From the NCBI GenBank assembly GCA_023131215.1, contig JAGLZV010000082.1, forward strand, positions 1 through 21,930: a stretch of 21,930 nt of DNA, written 5' to 3'. Made by a program: the position numbers and the translations under genes. Source of the stretch: Candidatus Methanophagales archaeon (GTDB taxonomy: Archaea; Halobacteriota; Syntropharchaeia; Alkanophagales; Methanospirareceae). Positions within the stretch are counted from its first letter, which is position 1; every line of letters starts with the position of its first letter. The notes under the pieces are model-generated. The model was given only the letters and a program-made list of their open reading frames with translations, ran no database searches and was not told the origin of the DNA. Positions 14,638 to 21,810 of the stretch are shown here, piece by piece.

Positions 14638-14955
14638 ATGAAATCGAAATACGTATTTGCATTTACGCTTTGTTTGCTCTTGTTCCTCGCAGGAGTAGGA
14701 GTTGCGTCTGCGCAAGAAGAAGCAGCGGCTGGAGGTGTCACAGATAGCGGATGGATAGCAATAGCGGCGGGTATTGCAATGGCAGGAGCAGCACTTGGTG
14801 CAGGTATGGCAATAGCATCTACGGGAGTAGCAGCCGCGGGAGCTACGGCAGAGAAGCCCGAATCTTTTGGTCGTGTTCTGATCTTCGTTGCACTCGCAGA
14901 AGCGATTGCTATATATGGGCTTTTGATTGCATTCATGCTCTGGACGAAGATATAA
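14638..14955 (+). CDS. ahaK: A-type ATP synthase subunit K (c-type proteolipid)
   Basis: Rotor-ring proteolipid of the membrane sector of the archaeal ATP synthase. The 105-aa product has an N-terminal hydrophobic leader ending near ASAQ (residues about 1-26), a first membrane helix GWIAIAAGIAMAGAALGAGM, a polar loop (ATAEKPESFGR), and a second helix ALAEAIAIYGLLIAFML containing the Glu that would carry the coupling ion. It is thus a single-hairpin subunit with a signal-like extension. I chose the ATG at 14638 because the AGGTGAT ribosome site overlaps the in-frame GTG at 14623. None of the other ATP synthase subunit genes is nearby, so it is separated from the usual operon. Ion specificity (H+ or Na+) cannot be fixed from what is visible. 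Confidence 0.9.
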   Translation: MKSKYVFAFTLCLLLFLAGVGVASAQEEAAAGGVTDSGWIAIAAGIAMAGAALGAGMAIASTGVAAAGATAEKPESFGRVLIFVALAEAIAIYGLLIAFMLWTKI

Positions 14956-14970
14956 TGGTGCATGACGCTG

Positions 14971-15001
14971 AATGCAGAATGCAAAGTGTAAAATGCAAAA
15001 T
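14971..15001 (+). repeat. AATGCAA heptamer tandem repeat
   Basis: Four consecutive 7-bp units can be read: AATGCAG, AATGCAA, AGTGTAA, AATGCAA, followed by a partial AAT. It spans the beginning of the small membrane protein ORF. Such short heptamer arrays are seen elsewhere in this window with a different unit (near 7040 and 16862). Confidence 0.65.
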
Positions 15002-15241
15002 AGAGTAAAGATAAAAGAGAAGCTCAAGGGTAACATTTTATTTCATGCTCTGCCCTTTGCTATTCTTATTTCTGCTCTCACCATCACCGGCTTGTTTGGT
15101 GGTTTTGCGCTCGGTAAAGGATTATGGAGCAGTATAGCTGGCTTTGCCTTTTCTCTCTTTTTCTCCCTGCTCGGTTTCTTTTTCGGATTGTTTATTTCTT
15201 ACCTCATCGTGAAGGAGAAGTATTTGATGAAAGGTTTGTGA
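14993..15241 (+). CDS. Small membrane protein, two predicted transmembrane helices
   Basis: I recognise no family with certainty. The 82-aa product (from ATG 14993) has a basic N terminus (MQNRVKIKEKLKG) and two hydrophobic stretches, FHALPFAILISALTITGLFG followed by GFALGKG and FAFSLFFSLLGFFFGLFISY, then a basic C terminus KEKYLMKGL; positive charges at both ends suggest N-in/C-in topology. An in-frame ATG at 14972 would add seven residues, but those are encoded by a heptamer repeat. It follows the ATP synthase K gene by 37 bp and could be co-transcribed; a role in rotor assembly would be speculation. The stop is immediately followed by a perfect palindrome shared with the convergent DHH gene. 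Confidence 0.65.
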   Translation: MQNRVKIKEKLKGNILFHALPFAILISALTITGLFGGFALGKGLWSSIAGFAFSLFFSLLGFFFGLFISYLIVKEKYLMKGL

Positions 15242-15242
15242 T

Positions 15243-15265
15243 AAAACTTTTTTCTAAAAAGTTTT
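15243..15265. terminator. Bidirectional terminator-like palindrome (membrane protein / DHH gene)
   Basis: A perfect 10-bp inverted repeat AAAACTTTTT-TCT-AAAAAGTTTT begins one base after the stop of the plus-strand membrane protein gene. It contains the TAG stop (15254-15256) of the converging DHH gene. It resembles the palindrome at 6061 in position and loop (TCT is the complement of AGA). Confidence 0.65.
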
Positions 15266-16675
15266 TTGCTTGCCTATTATCCTATCCAGGGTTGCTATAA
15301 ATTTATCCTCAGACCCCTCAGGAATGGACGCTCCTGATGCAACCGGATGTCCACCACCAAAACCCTCTACTTCTTTCGATGCTTTCTCCATTGCCTTTGC
15401 AAGGTCTATTCCATCTCCCTTCCATTCTGCGACAAGTTTCTTATTACACCTCGCGGATATTCTTGTTTCCGCCCTCTTCCCTTCTTCCGCTCTGTTTTTC
15501 TTGTTTAACGCAATTACAGGCTTCCCTGTGTATAAATATTCTGCTACTATCCCGGCTAAAACGCCTGTTATGCCACTCTCATGCACGTAAAAATAGAAAA
15601 TATTTGGCAGTTCTTTTATAATCCCTTCTCCACTTTCTATTCTGTTCAACTCAGAAACAAGTTTGCTTTGAAATTTTATGTATAGCGAAGTAGCTTCTTC
15701 GATCATTCTCTCCTCACGCAGACACAGCCCTATTCCAATGCCTGCTTTTCCAAAACGACCACAAGCATCTACCAATCTCATAAATTTTAGCCCGTTCCTC
15801 ACCACCTCTGAATTCAGAATATATGTAATTCCAACCAGAGTGTCCTCGCTGATGCCTGCTCCTGCTTTAGATTCCCCTGATAGCGATAACAAAGCAGTAG
15901 TTAATCGCCTTTCCTCTCTCTCCTCTAAATCGCTTAATTTCTTATCGCCTTCAATACCCAGCTTATCTAAAAACGCATCCACCCACTCAACTTTACCCAT
16001 AAGCGGAATGTATGGGTCGGCGGAGAAAAGAATCAAATCCCGAATTTTCCCATCGCCAAGCTTCAATCCCTTTTTAAGAGAAATAACACCTTCTTTTATC
16101 GCCTCATCCAGAATCATTTTGTTTATCCCTCTGTCCATCTCTAATTTATCTCCTAATGCCCCCGCTACTGCAAGTCCAGCGAGGTCTATGTTATCCTTTT
16201 CGTCATCTGACAAGCACCTTGCCACGAGATAAGAGAGACCTGCGGCACAAACCTCCCCCTCTATTTCTCCTTCCCCCTTGTTTTTGCTCTTAGAGAGATA
16301 AGGATTTATGTGCGCAAAAGAGGATGGTGGTGATAAAACAAGCTCGTCACTCGAAGTCGAGCGTGAACTCAAAGGAGCTGTATGGTGGTCTATGATTATG
16401 ACATCCTTCTCTTTGAGATACTCCGAGATCAAACCCAATTGCGCAGTTCCCATATCGCAAAATATAATAAGCTCCTCATTTAACCCTTGTATAAAAGACC
16501 TCTCCAATTTGCTTACAATCGTCGTATGGAACTGTATTCCTCTTCGAAGCAAGGCATTGCAGATAATCCCCGCAGAAGTTATTCCATCAGCGTCATAATG
16601 CGAAACCACCCTTACGTATTCATGTTTCTTTATTATCCCCGCTGCTTTTTCCACTGTCTTTTGCAAGGCCATCAT
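15254..16675 (-). CDS. DHH-family phosphoesterase, archaeal RecJ-like nuclease
   Basis: DHH/DHHA1 phosphoesterase of the archaeal RecJ-like (GAN-type) group, probably a Mn-dependent 5'-3' exonuclease in DNA replication or repair, or an oligonucleotide hydrolase. The 473-aa product has motif I HYDADGITSAG (Asp28, Asp30), motif II FCDMGTA (Asp74), motif III IIIDHHTAPL (Asp96-His97-His98) and the DHHA1 substrate loop GFGGGHPVASG (about 438-448). The Ser-rich segment after DHH (residues about 102-130) is a variable insertion. I start at the ATG at 16675 (a second ATG follows immediately); the frame continues open to 16882 but only by reading antisense through a tRNA gene. No clear Shine-Dalgarno is seen, so it may be leaderless. 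The last codons and the TAG stop lie in a palindrome. Confidence 0.92.
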   Translation of the reverse strand: MMALQKTVEKAAGIIKKHEYVRVVSHYDADGITSAGIICNALLRRGIQFHTTIVSKLERSFIQGLNEELIIFCDMGTAQLGLISEYLKEKDVIIIDHHTAPLSSRSTSSDELVLSPPSSFAHINPYLSKSKNKGEGEIEGEVCAAGLSYLVARCLSDDEKDNIDLAGLAVAGALGDKLEMDRGINKMILDEAIKEGVISLKKGLKLGDGKIRDLILFSADPYIPLMGKVEWVDAFLDKLGIEGDKKLSDLEEREERRLTTALLSLSGESKAGAGISEDTLVGITYILNSEVVRNGLKFMRLVDACGRFGKAGIGIGLCLREERMIEEATSLYIKFQSKLVSELNRIESGEGIIKELPNIFYFYVHESGITGVLAGIVAEYLYTGKPVIALNKKNRAEEGKRAETRISARCNKKLVAEWKGDGIDLAKAMEKASKEVEGFGGGHPVASGASIPEGSEDKFIATLDRIIGKQKTF

Positions 16676-16776
16676 CTTATAATGAATAAAATAGATACCT
16701 GCGAAGCAAAACTTACCTTCCAAAAAGTTTTTCTTCAATAACTTTCTCTTTTTCTTTGTACAAAAAGAAAGGTTTT

Positions 16777-16851
16777 GGGCGTGTGGCCTAGTTAGGACAT
16801 GGCGGCAGCCTCCTAAGCTGCAAATCACGGGTTCAAATCCCGTCACGCCCG
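16777..16851 (+). tRNA. tRNA-Arg (anticodon CCU)
   Basis: The cloverleaf folds cleanly. The acceptor stem is GGGCGTG with CACGCCC and discriminator G. The D arm is GCC...GGC. The anticodon stem is GCAGC/GCTGC around loop CTCCTAA, giving anticodon CCT at positions 34-36, which reads AGG. The variable loop is AAATC, and the T arm is ACGGG-TTCAAAT-CCCGT. CCA is not encoded (GTA follows) and no intron is present. A T-run (CCTTTTAAA) follows directly. AGG is heavily used for Arg in the surrounding genes. Confidence 0.97.
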
Positions 16852-16861
16852 TACCTTTTAA

Positions 16862-16986
16862 ATTCCAAACCCTAAATCCCAAATACCAAACAATAATTTA
16901 GATATTTGAATTTGTTTTCGTGGGCTCTGCCCACGTCCCCTCAAGCCATGAAAGGGCTTAATTTGGTGCTTGCGATTTGGGATTTT
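16862..16986. repeat. Heptamer-repeat element with inverted ends and internal palindromes, beside tRNA-Arg
   Basis: The left part is a run of 7-bp units: ATTCCAA, ACCCTAA, ATCCCAA, ATACCAA, ACAATAA. The right end (about 16961-16986) carries TTTGGTGCTTGCGATTTGGG, the inverted form of AAATCCCAAATACCAAA. Between them are a perfect hairpin CGTGGGC-TCT-GCCCACG (16919-16935) and a smaller one, AAGCC/GGCTT (16943-16959). No gene is visible in 16852-16994. It may be a miniature mobile element or a degenerate insertion at the tRNA 3' side. Confidence 0.65.
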
Positions 16987-16994
16987 TCCACTCT

Positions 16995-17255
16995 TTATTG
17001 AGCATGTTCCCGTATCTTCTCACTATCCACTACTATGACATCTCTTATTGCTTTCACCGCTTCGAACGGTATAAAAATATAGTTGTCCTCCTTCTTGAAT
17101 CCGCTTGTGTCAAGCTCGGTAGCAGGTTTAACTACGAGCTCTGTCAACATGCCTGTCCCTGCATCTACTACTATATTATGCACTACGCCTATCTCACTAC
17201 CCTCTGAGTCCATAACCATTTTATCATTCAACTCCTCCGCCGATATTTTTTCCAT
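16995..17255 (-). CDS. PRC-barrel domain protein
   Basis: Small PRC-barrel protein, a beta-barrel fold found in photosynthetic reaction centre H subunit, RimM and many stand-alone archaeal proteins of unknown role (RNA metabolism or cell-division links have been proposed for archaeal members). The 86-aa product has the typical start ISAEELNDKMVMDSEGSEIG (the G-x-x-x-G turn) followed by HNIVVDAGTGMLTELVVKP and the second half IFIPFEAVKAIRDVIVVD. The ATG at 17255 is 7 nt from a G-run (AGGGGGGG) that acts as ribosome site; the ATG two codons upstream (17261) sits too close to it. A TATA-like ATTAATAT at 17301-17308 gives it its own promoter. It is downstream of, and possibly separate from, the NAC-NAD kinase pair. 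Confidence 0.88.
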   Translation of the reverse strand: MEKISAEELNDKMVMDSEGSEIGVVHNIVVDAGTGMLTELVVKPATELDTSGFKKEDNYIFIPFEAVKAIRDVIVVDSEKIREHAQ

Positions 17256-17300
17256 TTTCATTCCCCCCCTTTCTTACACTTTCAGTTTCTACATATCTCT

Positions 17301-17308
17301 ATATTAAT
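17301..17308 (-). promoter_or_regulatory. TATA-like box for the PRC-barrel gene
   Basis: ATTAATAT on the minus strand lies about 50 bp upstream of the start codon at 17255. A start of transcription near 17278 would leave a leader of about 22 nt containing the G-rich ribosome site. It is called by motif and spacing only. Confidence 0.45.
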
Positions 17309-17312
17309 CTTT

Positions 17313-18155
17313 TCATTTCTCATCCTCAATTCGCAATTTGTCACGGAGTTTCAAAAAATGCTTATCCCGTATTTTCACAAAAAATGCGGGTTCTCCTCTT
17401 GCAATGCCGATCCGGTCTTCTTTTCCCATCTCCCGATAAAACTGCCCATCTATGACTAACTCCGCTTCTTTCATTCCAAAAAGCTCTAAACTTATCACTG
17501 TGTTTATATCCACAACGGTAGGTCTTGCAGAGAGTTTAAAAGGTGCAATTGGCACTATTATAGCGGCATCCACCTTTGGGTCTACAATGGGCCCGCCAGC
17601 ACTCATTGCATACGCAGTGCTCCCGGTAGGTGTTGCAAAAACAACACCATCTGCTCTTAACCTCTCTAACTCATCATCGTCCACAAAGATAGCGAAATGC
17701 AGCATTTTCCCTGGTTTCGATGTTATTACTACCGCTTCATTCATCGCATAAGGCATCCTTTCCCTTTCACCTTTTACCTCCACAGAAAGCCTCTCCCTTC
17801 GCTCCACCTCAAACCCTTCCAATACCCTCGTGAGTGCGGAAACGGCATTTTCTGGCTGCACCTCTGCTAAAAACCCGATAGCACCCATATTTATTCCTAA
17901 CACTGGCGTGGAGCTTTTCAAATAATGAAGCGTCCTTAGAATTGTACCGTCGCCACCAATACAGATCAAAAAGTCCACATCCATATCTTCTATTTTCATG
18001 CCCTGCTCTTGCTTTTTGAGCTTATACGCCGTCTTTTCGTCCACTATAACCTCAGCTTTTTCACCTATGCACTCAATCAGCCTCTTTAACACTAATACAT
18101 CCTCGGACTCGCCCCTACATACCATTCCAATTCGTTTCGGCTGAATCGAATTCAT
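17313..18155 (-). CDS. nadK: NAD kinase
   Basis: ATP- or polyphosphate-dependent NAD kinase that makes NADP. The 280-aa product has the diacylglycerol-kinase-like fold motifs: FLICIGGDGTILRTL (GGDGT at 67-71 with catalytic Asp), GINMGAIGFLAE (87-96), the Asn-Glu of YAMNEAVV (about 135-142) and DGVVFATPTGSTAYAMSAGG (168-187), then the C-terminal VIDGQFYREM (Asp-Gly pair). The length is standard for archaeal members. Its ATG overlaps the TGA of the NAC gene by four bases (ATGA), indicating translational coupling. The 3' end runs to 17313, about 57 bp before the PRC-barrel start. Confidence 0.96.
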   Translation of the reverse strand: MNSIQPKRIGMVCRGESEDVLVLKRLIECIGEKAEVIVDEKTAYKLKKQEQGMKIEDMDVDFLICIGGDGTILRTLHYLKSSTPVLGINMGAIGFLAEVQPENAVSALTRVLEGFEVERRERLSVEVKGERERMPYAMNEAVVITSKPGKMLHFAIFVDDDELERLRADGVVFATPTGSTAYAMSAGGPIVDPKVDAAIIVPIAPFKLSARPTVVDINTVISLELFGMKEAELVIDGQFYREMGKEDRIGIARGEPAFFVKIRDKHFLKLRDKLRIEDEK

Positions 18156-18532
18156 TCACCACAAAGTCGGGATATCGCCTCTGCCAAATCACCTTTTGTC
18201 TCGGTTAACGCAGCTTTAGCCTCTTTCTCGCCGCATCCTGCTTTTTCCATCACTATTTCCACATCTTCGGAAGAAATACTCACTTCGGTCGACTCAAGCT
18301 CGGATTCAGGTTTAGGGCGTTTTACAGGCGTACCCGTTATTTGATACATCTTCGAGCCCTGTGTTTCCATAACCGTAACGGTTGCGTCCTCAAAAACGAG
18401 TTCAGCATCTGCGGTTTTTATCACTACTTCCTCTACGTCGCTTATCTCTTCTACGCTTATACCCACTTGCTTCATCATCTGGTCCAATTTCTTAGGACTC
18501 AGGCTTATCCCCTTTCTAAATCCACCTCGCAT
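18152..18532 (-). CDS. nac: Nascent polypeptide-associated complex protein (archaeal NAC)
   Basis: Ribosome-bound chaperone that in Archaea acts as an alpha-type homodimer at the peptide exit tunnel. The 126-aa product starts with the basic ribosome-binding segment MRGGFRKGISLSPKKLDQMMKQ, has the NAC domain core (EEVVIKTADAELVFEDATVT, then VMETQGSKMYQITG; about 34-68) and the C-terminal UBA domain (EDVEIVMEKAGCGEKEAKAA followed by LTETKGDLAEAI; about 89-120). Both domains are complete. The AAAGGTTAC upstream of the ATG is the likely ribosome site; an upstream TATA-like TTAAATAA overlaps the stop codon of the preceding coiled-coil gene. It is coupled to NAD kinase by a four-base overlap. Confidence 0.96.
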   Translation of the reverse strand: MRGGFRKGISLSPKKLDQMMKQVGISVEEISDVEEVVIKTADAELVFEDATVTVMETQGSKMYQITGTPVKRPKPESELESTEVSISSEDVEIVMEKAGCGEKEAKAALTETKGDLAEAISRLCGE

Positions 18533-18564
18533 TTTTCTTTGTAACCTTTCAATTAATGAATCAC

Positions 18565-19431
18565 TTATTTAATCAATATCTCAGACTTTTGCAACACCAG
18601 CAAATCTTCAGTGCTCAGCTTTTCTCCATCTCTAAACTTCTCATAAATACCCTTAGCCTTCTTTCTCGCTTCCACTCTCTCTCTGAATCCAAAATCTTCC
18701 TTTATTTTCCTCCTCAGCCCGTTTATCACACGATTAAAGTCTTTTATGTCTCGAAGGTGCCTTATGAAAAGCCTGTGTGCGTCATCAGCTTCCCTCTGTG
18801 CCTCTAAAAAAAGCCTGTGCGCTTCATCAGCCTTCTCTCTTACCCTATCAGCTTCTTTAAACCAGTCCACCATCTTATCATGGCATTCATGAGAATGTTT
18901 TACGTATTTTATCGCCTCTTCGTGGTACTTATCCGCCTCTATCCTGTACCTCTGTGCCTTTCTCAGCAATTCTTTCAACTTTTTGTCCTTCTCCAATTCC
19001 TTTTGCATTCTATCGAATTCTTTCCTCAACTCCGTTATCTTCGCCACTAATTTCTTCTCTTTATCCTTGCTAAGCACTTCTACCTGTTGCCTCAGCTCTA
19101 ATTCATCTATCCTTCTCCTAAGCCCTTCAAAAACCTGTATGCTCTTCAAGTCGTTTTTCTTACGCAACTTCTCTACCATCGAATAATATGTAGATGCCTT
19201 TCTATTCAACTCACCGCGCTTTGCCTTTTTCTCTTCTATCAGCTTCTCATACCCCTCTCTTTGCTTCTTAAAACCCTTTGCCTCCTCTACTGCCTCTTTT
19301 ATCCGTCCATTCAAGTCATCTCTTAACTCTGACCACTTACTCGCTTCAGAATTTAACTCTGTCCTTCTCCTCTTGTATTCCTCCGCTCCTTTTATTACTT
19401 CCGCTCTCCGCTCCACTAAATCCTCAAGCAT
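18565..19431 (-). CDS. Archaeal coiled-coil protein (COG1340-like)
   Basis: A 288-residue protein that is almost entirely charged alpha-helix and likely a long coiled coil, resembling the conserved archaeal coiled-coil proteins of the COG1340 type, whose function is unknown (older annotations as phosphoserine phosphatase lack support). The N-terminal two thirds (about 1-165) are Lys/Glu heptads. Residues 165-185 are His-rich (KYHEEAIKYVKHSHECHD), and ADEAHRLF (201-208) recurs as ADDAHRLF (215-222). The C terminus FGFRERVEARKKAKGIYEKF followed by GEKLSTEDLLVLQKS is the family's conserved end. AGTGAT lies about 10 nt before the ATG and TTTATATTTATA (about 19458-19469) is a probable TATA box. 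It precedes nac on the same strand. Confidence 0.82.
   Translation of the reverse strand: MLEDLVERRAEVIKGAEEYKRRRTELNSEASKWSELRDDLNGRIKEAVEEAKGFKKQREGYEKLIEEKKAKRGELNRKASTYYSMVEKLRKKNDLKSIQVFEGLRRRIDELELRQQVEVLSKDKEKKLVAKITELRKEFDRMQKELEKDKKLKELLRKAQRYRIEADKYHEEAIKYVKHSHECHDKMVDWFKEADRVREKADEAHRLFLEAQREADDAHRLFIRHLRDIKDFNRVINGLRRKIKEDFGFRERVEARKKAKGIYEKFRDGEKLSTEDLLVLQKSEILIK
18767..18832. repeat. 42-bp period direct repeat inside the coiled-coil gene
   Basis: The block AAAAGCCTGTGTGCGTCATC (starting at 18767) recurs with a few changes as AAAAGCCTGTGCGCTTCATC starting at 18809. The 42-bp period equals 14 codons, that is two coiled-coil heptads, and encodes the doubled A-D-(E/D)-A-H-R-L-F segment. 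Confidence 0.75.
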
Positions 19432-19457
19432 TCTTGTCTATATCACTTATTCTATTT

Positions 19458-19469
19458 TTATAAATATAA
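19458..19469 (-). promoter_or_regulatory. TATA-like box for the coiled-coil gene
   Basis: The minus strand reads TATTTATATTTATAAAAATA here, about 30-38 bp upstream of the ATG at 19431, within the 60-bp gap after glyA. It could start a transcript with a very short leader. It is identified by motif only. Confidence 0.45.
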
Positions 19470-19490
19470 ATACTTTTTCTTTTTTTTTCT

Positions 19491-20762
19491 TCAGAAATAA
19501 AGTGCTTCTGGAAATTTATACGCATCCTTCCCATCAAAGCAATACTGCACGTGCTGAAAACCCCTCCTTAACTCTATGACTTCTTCCTTTACCCTATTTT
19601 CATCTTCTTTCTCTATCACCACTCTTCTTAAAAAAGATGCTATTTCTCTCATCTCTGATTCCTTCATCCCTATTCGAGAGAGCTCCTGCACGCCAAACCT
19701 GATCCCTGAGGGGTTATCAGGGGCTTCATCGGAAGGCAGCATATTCTTATTTGTTATTATATTTGTTTTTTCCAATTTCTTTGCAACTGCATCCCCACCT
19801 CCATAGCCACGAACGTCAACCGCAATTTGATGCGACTCGGTAAAACCTTTATGCTCGCATAAAACATCGAAACCTTGCTCGTATAAACTCTGCGCTAACG
19901 CTTTTGCATTTGATAGTATCTGCGATGCATACTCAGCACCAAAGTGCTTCATCTCCACTAATGTAACCGCCAATCCGGCAACATGATGCAGATGATGGTT
20001 GCTAACCGTTCCCGGGAACACCGCTTTATCTATTCTGTCACTTAAGCCATTTCCACACAGTATTATCGCACCTTGAGGACCCGGAAAGGTTTTATGCGTG
20101 CTGCTCGTGACAACATCAGCTTCTTCCCTTAGCGGGTCTTGAAATTTCTTACCTGCAATGAGACCCAGCACATGAGAGGCATCGTACACTATCTTCGCAC
20201 CCACTTCATCCGCCACCTCCCGCGCCTCCAGAACAGGGTGAGGAAACAGGAAAAGACTGCCTCCGAGCAATATTAGCTTCGGTCTCTTCTCCTTTATCTC
20301 CTTCACCATCTTTGCCACGTCTATATTCATCTCGTATGGGTCAAATGGGAGATTTTTCAATTTTAAATCCCGTATTGCGGGGACTGAATACCTCGAATGG
20401 CTTATATGACCACCATCAGGCACAGATAGCGCCATTATTTTATCACCCGGTGAAGTAAGAGCAAAAAGAGCAGCGATATTCGCATTTACACCAGAAGTCG
20501 GCTTTACATTCACGTGCTCCGCTTCGAAAAGCTTCTTCGCATAACTTATTGCTCTCTTCTCTATCTCATCTATGTATTCGCATCCCTGGTAAAACCTGTT
20601 CCCAACATCCCCTTCTGCATATCTATGTGACAGATCCGAAGCGAGGAGTACCCTTACCGTATTGCTCGTGATGTTCTCGCTCGCTATGAGCGGCAGTGCA
20701 TTTTCATATAGCTCGTGATGCTTCCTCACCGCATCCATAACACTTTCTATCTCCTCTTGCAT
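19491..20762 (-). CDS. glyA: Serine hydroxymethyltransferase
   Basis: PLP-dependent enzyme interconverting serine and glycine with transfer of a one-carbon unit to a tetrahydropterin (in many archaea tetrahydromethanopterin). The 423-aa product has ENALPLIASENITS near the N terminus, SDLSHRYAEGDVGNRFYQGC (about 43-61), VKPTSGVNANIAALF, PDGGHISHS (about 115-123), VYDASHVLGLIAGKKFQDPL (192-211) and the PLP-lysine motif VTSSTHKTFPGPQGA (Lys224). It is slightly shorter and more divergent than bacterial GlyA, as in archaeal forms. It starts 7 bp after the pyrB stop on the same strand, so the two are probably co-transcribed. No strong ribosome site is seen. Confidence 0.96.
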   Translation of the reverse strand: MQEEIESVMDAVRKHHELYENALPLIASENITSNTVRVLLASDLSHRYAEGDVGNRFYQGCEYIDEIEKRAISYAKKLFEAEHVNVKPTSGVNANIAALFALTSPGDKIMALSVPDGGHISHSRYSVPAIRDLKLKNLPFDPYEMNIDVAKMVKEIKEKRPKLILLGGSLFLFPHPVLEAREVADEVGAKIVYDASHVLGLIAGKKFQDPLREEADVVTSSTHKTFPGPQGAIILCGNGLSDRIDKAVFPGTVSNHHLHHVAGLAVTLVEMKHFGAEYASQILSNAKALAQSLYEQGFDVLCEHKGFTESHQIAVDVRGYGGGDAVAKKLEKTNIITNKNMLPSDEAPDNPSGIRFGVQELSRIGMKESEMREIASFLRRVVIEKEDENRVKEEVIELRRGFQHVQYCFDGKDAYKFPEALYF

Positions 20763-20769
20763 GCTTATC

Positions 20770-21705
20770 TTATCCTATCCCATTTCCTAACAGTATAGAA
20801 AGAACAGCCATTCTCACAGGAACACCATAAAATGCTTGAAGGAAATACTTCGCATTTTTCGTCCCGTCCACCGCCGCATCTATTTCATCTACTCTCGGGA
20901 GTGGGTGCATGATTATCACTTCCTCATTCTCCGTTATAAGCTCGGTGTTTATGCGATAAGTTCCAGCAACTTTGCTATATTCGGCAGGGTCTGGAAACCT
21001 TTCCTTTTGTATTCTCGTTACATATAAAACATTCGCTTCCTTTATAACTTCTTTTATATCCGTGGATTCAAAAACCTCGGCTCCTGCTTCTTTCAAGTCC
21101 ATTTTTATCTCCTCCGGCATCCTTAGCGCTTCTGGCGATACAAAAAATAGTGTTGCTCCGTATAAAGATAATGCATAAGCCAAGGAATGCGCGGTCCTTC
21201 CATATTTCAGGTCCCCTATCAGAGCAATCCTGAGTCCGTCGAGCAATCCTTCCCTTTTTATCGTGTACAAATCGAGCAAGGTCTGCGTAGGATGCTGCCC
21301 CGCGCCATTGCCTGCGTTTATTATCGGTACGGAGGAGAAAGAAGCAGCCATTCTCGATGCCCCTTCCTGTGGATGTCTGAGCGCTATTACGTCACAATAC
21401 CCTGATACAGTCCTTATTGTATCTGCTAAATTTTCACCTTTAGCCACCGAACTTGCTTCTGCTGAAGACAGATTTATCACATCACCGCCTAATCTCTTCA
21501 TCGCCGTTTCAAAAGAAAACCTTGTCCGGGTGCTTGGCTCGTAGAATAGATTGGCAAGTATTTTCCCCTCCAACAAATCGCTTTTTCTCTCCTTTCCTCC
21601 TTCCCCCTTGGCATATATCTCCAACTCCTCTGCCCTGCTTAATACGTAATCTATCTCTTCCTTTGAGAACTCACGTGTCGAAATAATATGCCTTTTCGTG
21701 AACAT
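20770..21705 (-). CDS. pyrB: Aspartate carbamoyltransferase catalytic subunit
   Basis: Catalytic subunit of aspartate transcarbamoylase, the first committed step of pyrimidine synthesis. The 311-aa product has FYEPSTRTRFSFETAMKRLG (carbamoyl-phosphate loop, about 54-73), AEASSVAKGENLADTIRTV (80s loop), ALRHPQEGA, HPTQTLLDLYTI (about 138-149) and the HPLPRVDEI aspartate loop near the C terminus. All signature residues are present and the length is normal. The regulatory subunit gene pyrI, often next to pyrB in Archaea, does not follow; glyA does. A TATA-like TTTTTTATTTTTTAG (about 21728-21742) would give a transcript with an almost absent leader; a second box, ATTTATAG at 21713-21720, is too close to the start. 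Confidence 0.97.
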   Translation of the reverse strand: MFTKRHIISTREFSKEEIDYVLSRAEELEIYAKGEGGKERKSDLLEGKILANLFYEPSTRTRFSFETAMKRLGGDVINLSSAEASSVAKGENLADTIRTVSGYCDVIALRHPQEGASRMAASFSSVPIINAGNGAGQHPTQTLLDLYTIKREGLLDGLRIALIGDLKYGRTAHSLAYALSLYGATLFFVSPEALRMPEEIKMDLKEAGAEVFESTDIKEVIKEANVLYVTRIQKERFPDPAEYSKVAGTYRINTELITENEEVIIMHPLPRVDEIDAAVDGTKNAKYFLQAFYGVPVRMAVLSILLGNGIG

Positions 21706-21770
21706 AACATCGCTATAAATAAAGGCTCTAAAAAATAAAAAATGTAAAGGGAGAAAAAAATAAAAATAGG

Positions 21771-21790
21771 AGAAAAAGACTTGTTTTTCT
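21771..21790 (-). terminator. Hairpin with T-rich tail after the right-edge gene
   Basis: AGAAAAA (21771-21777) and TTTTTCT (21784-21790) pair around a 6-base loop. On the minus strand the hairpin is followed by a T-rich run (CTATTTTTATTTTTTTC), as expected for termination of the partial gene ending at 21811. It also lies just upstream of the pyrB promoter. Confidence 0.5.
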
Positions 21791-21810
21791 TGATGTTTCG
21801 CTTTCTCTCC

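Noticed and set aside
16676..16882. N-terminal extension of the DHH gene frame
   Set aside because: The frame is open only by reading antisense through tRNA-Arg and the repeat DNA; the conserved protein begins at 16675.
16862..16986. Remnant of an integrase or insertion sequence at the tRNA
   Set aside because: There is no reading frame with transposase or integrase motifs and no duplicate of the tRNA 3' end; only repeats are visible.
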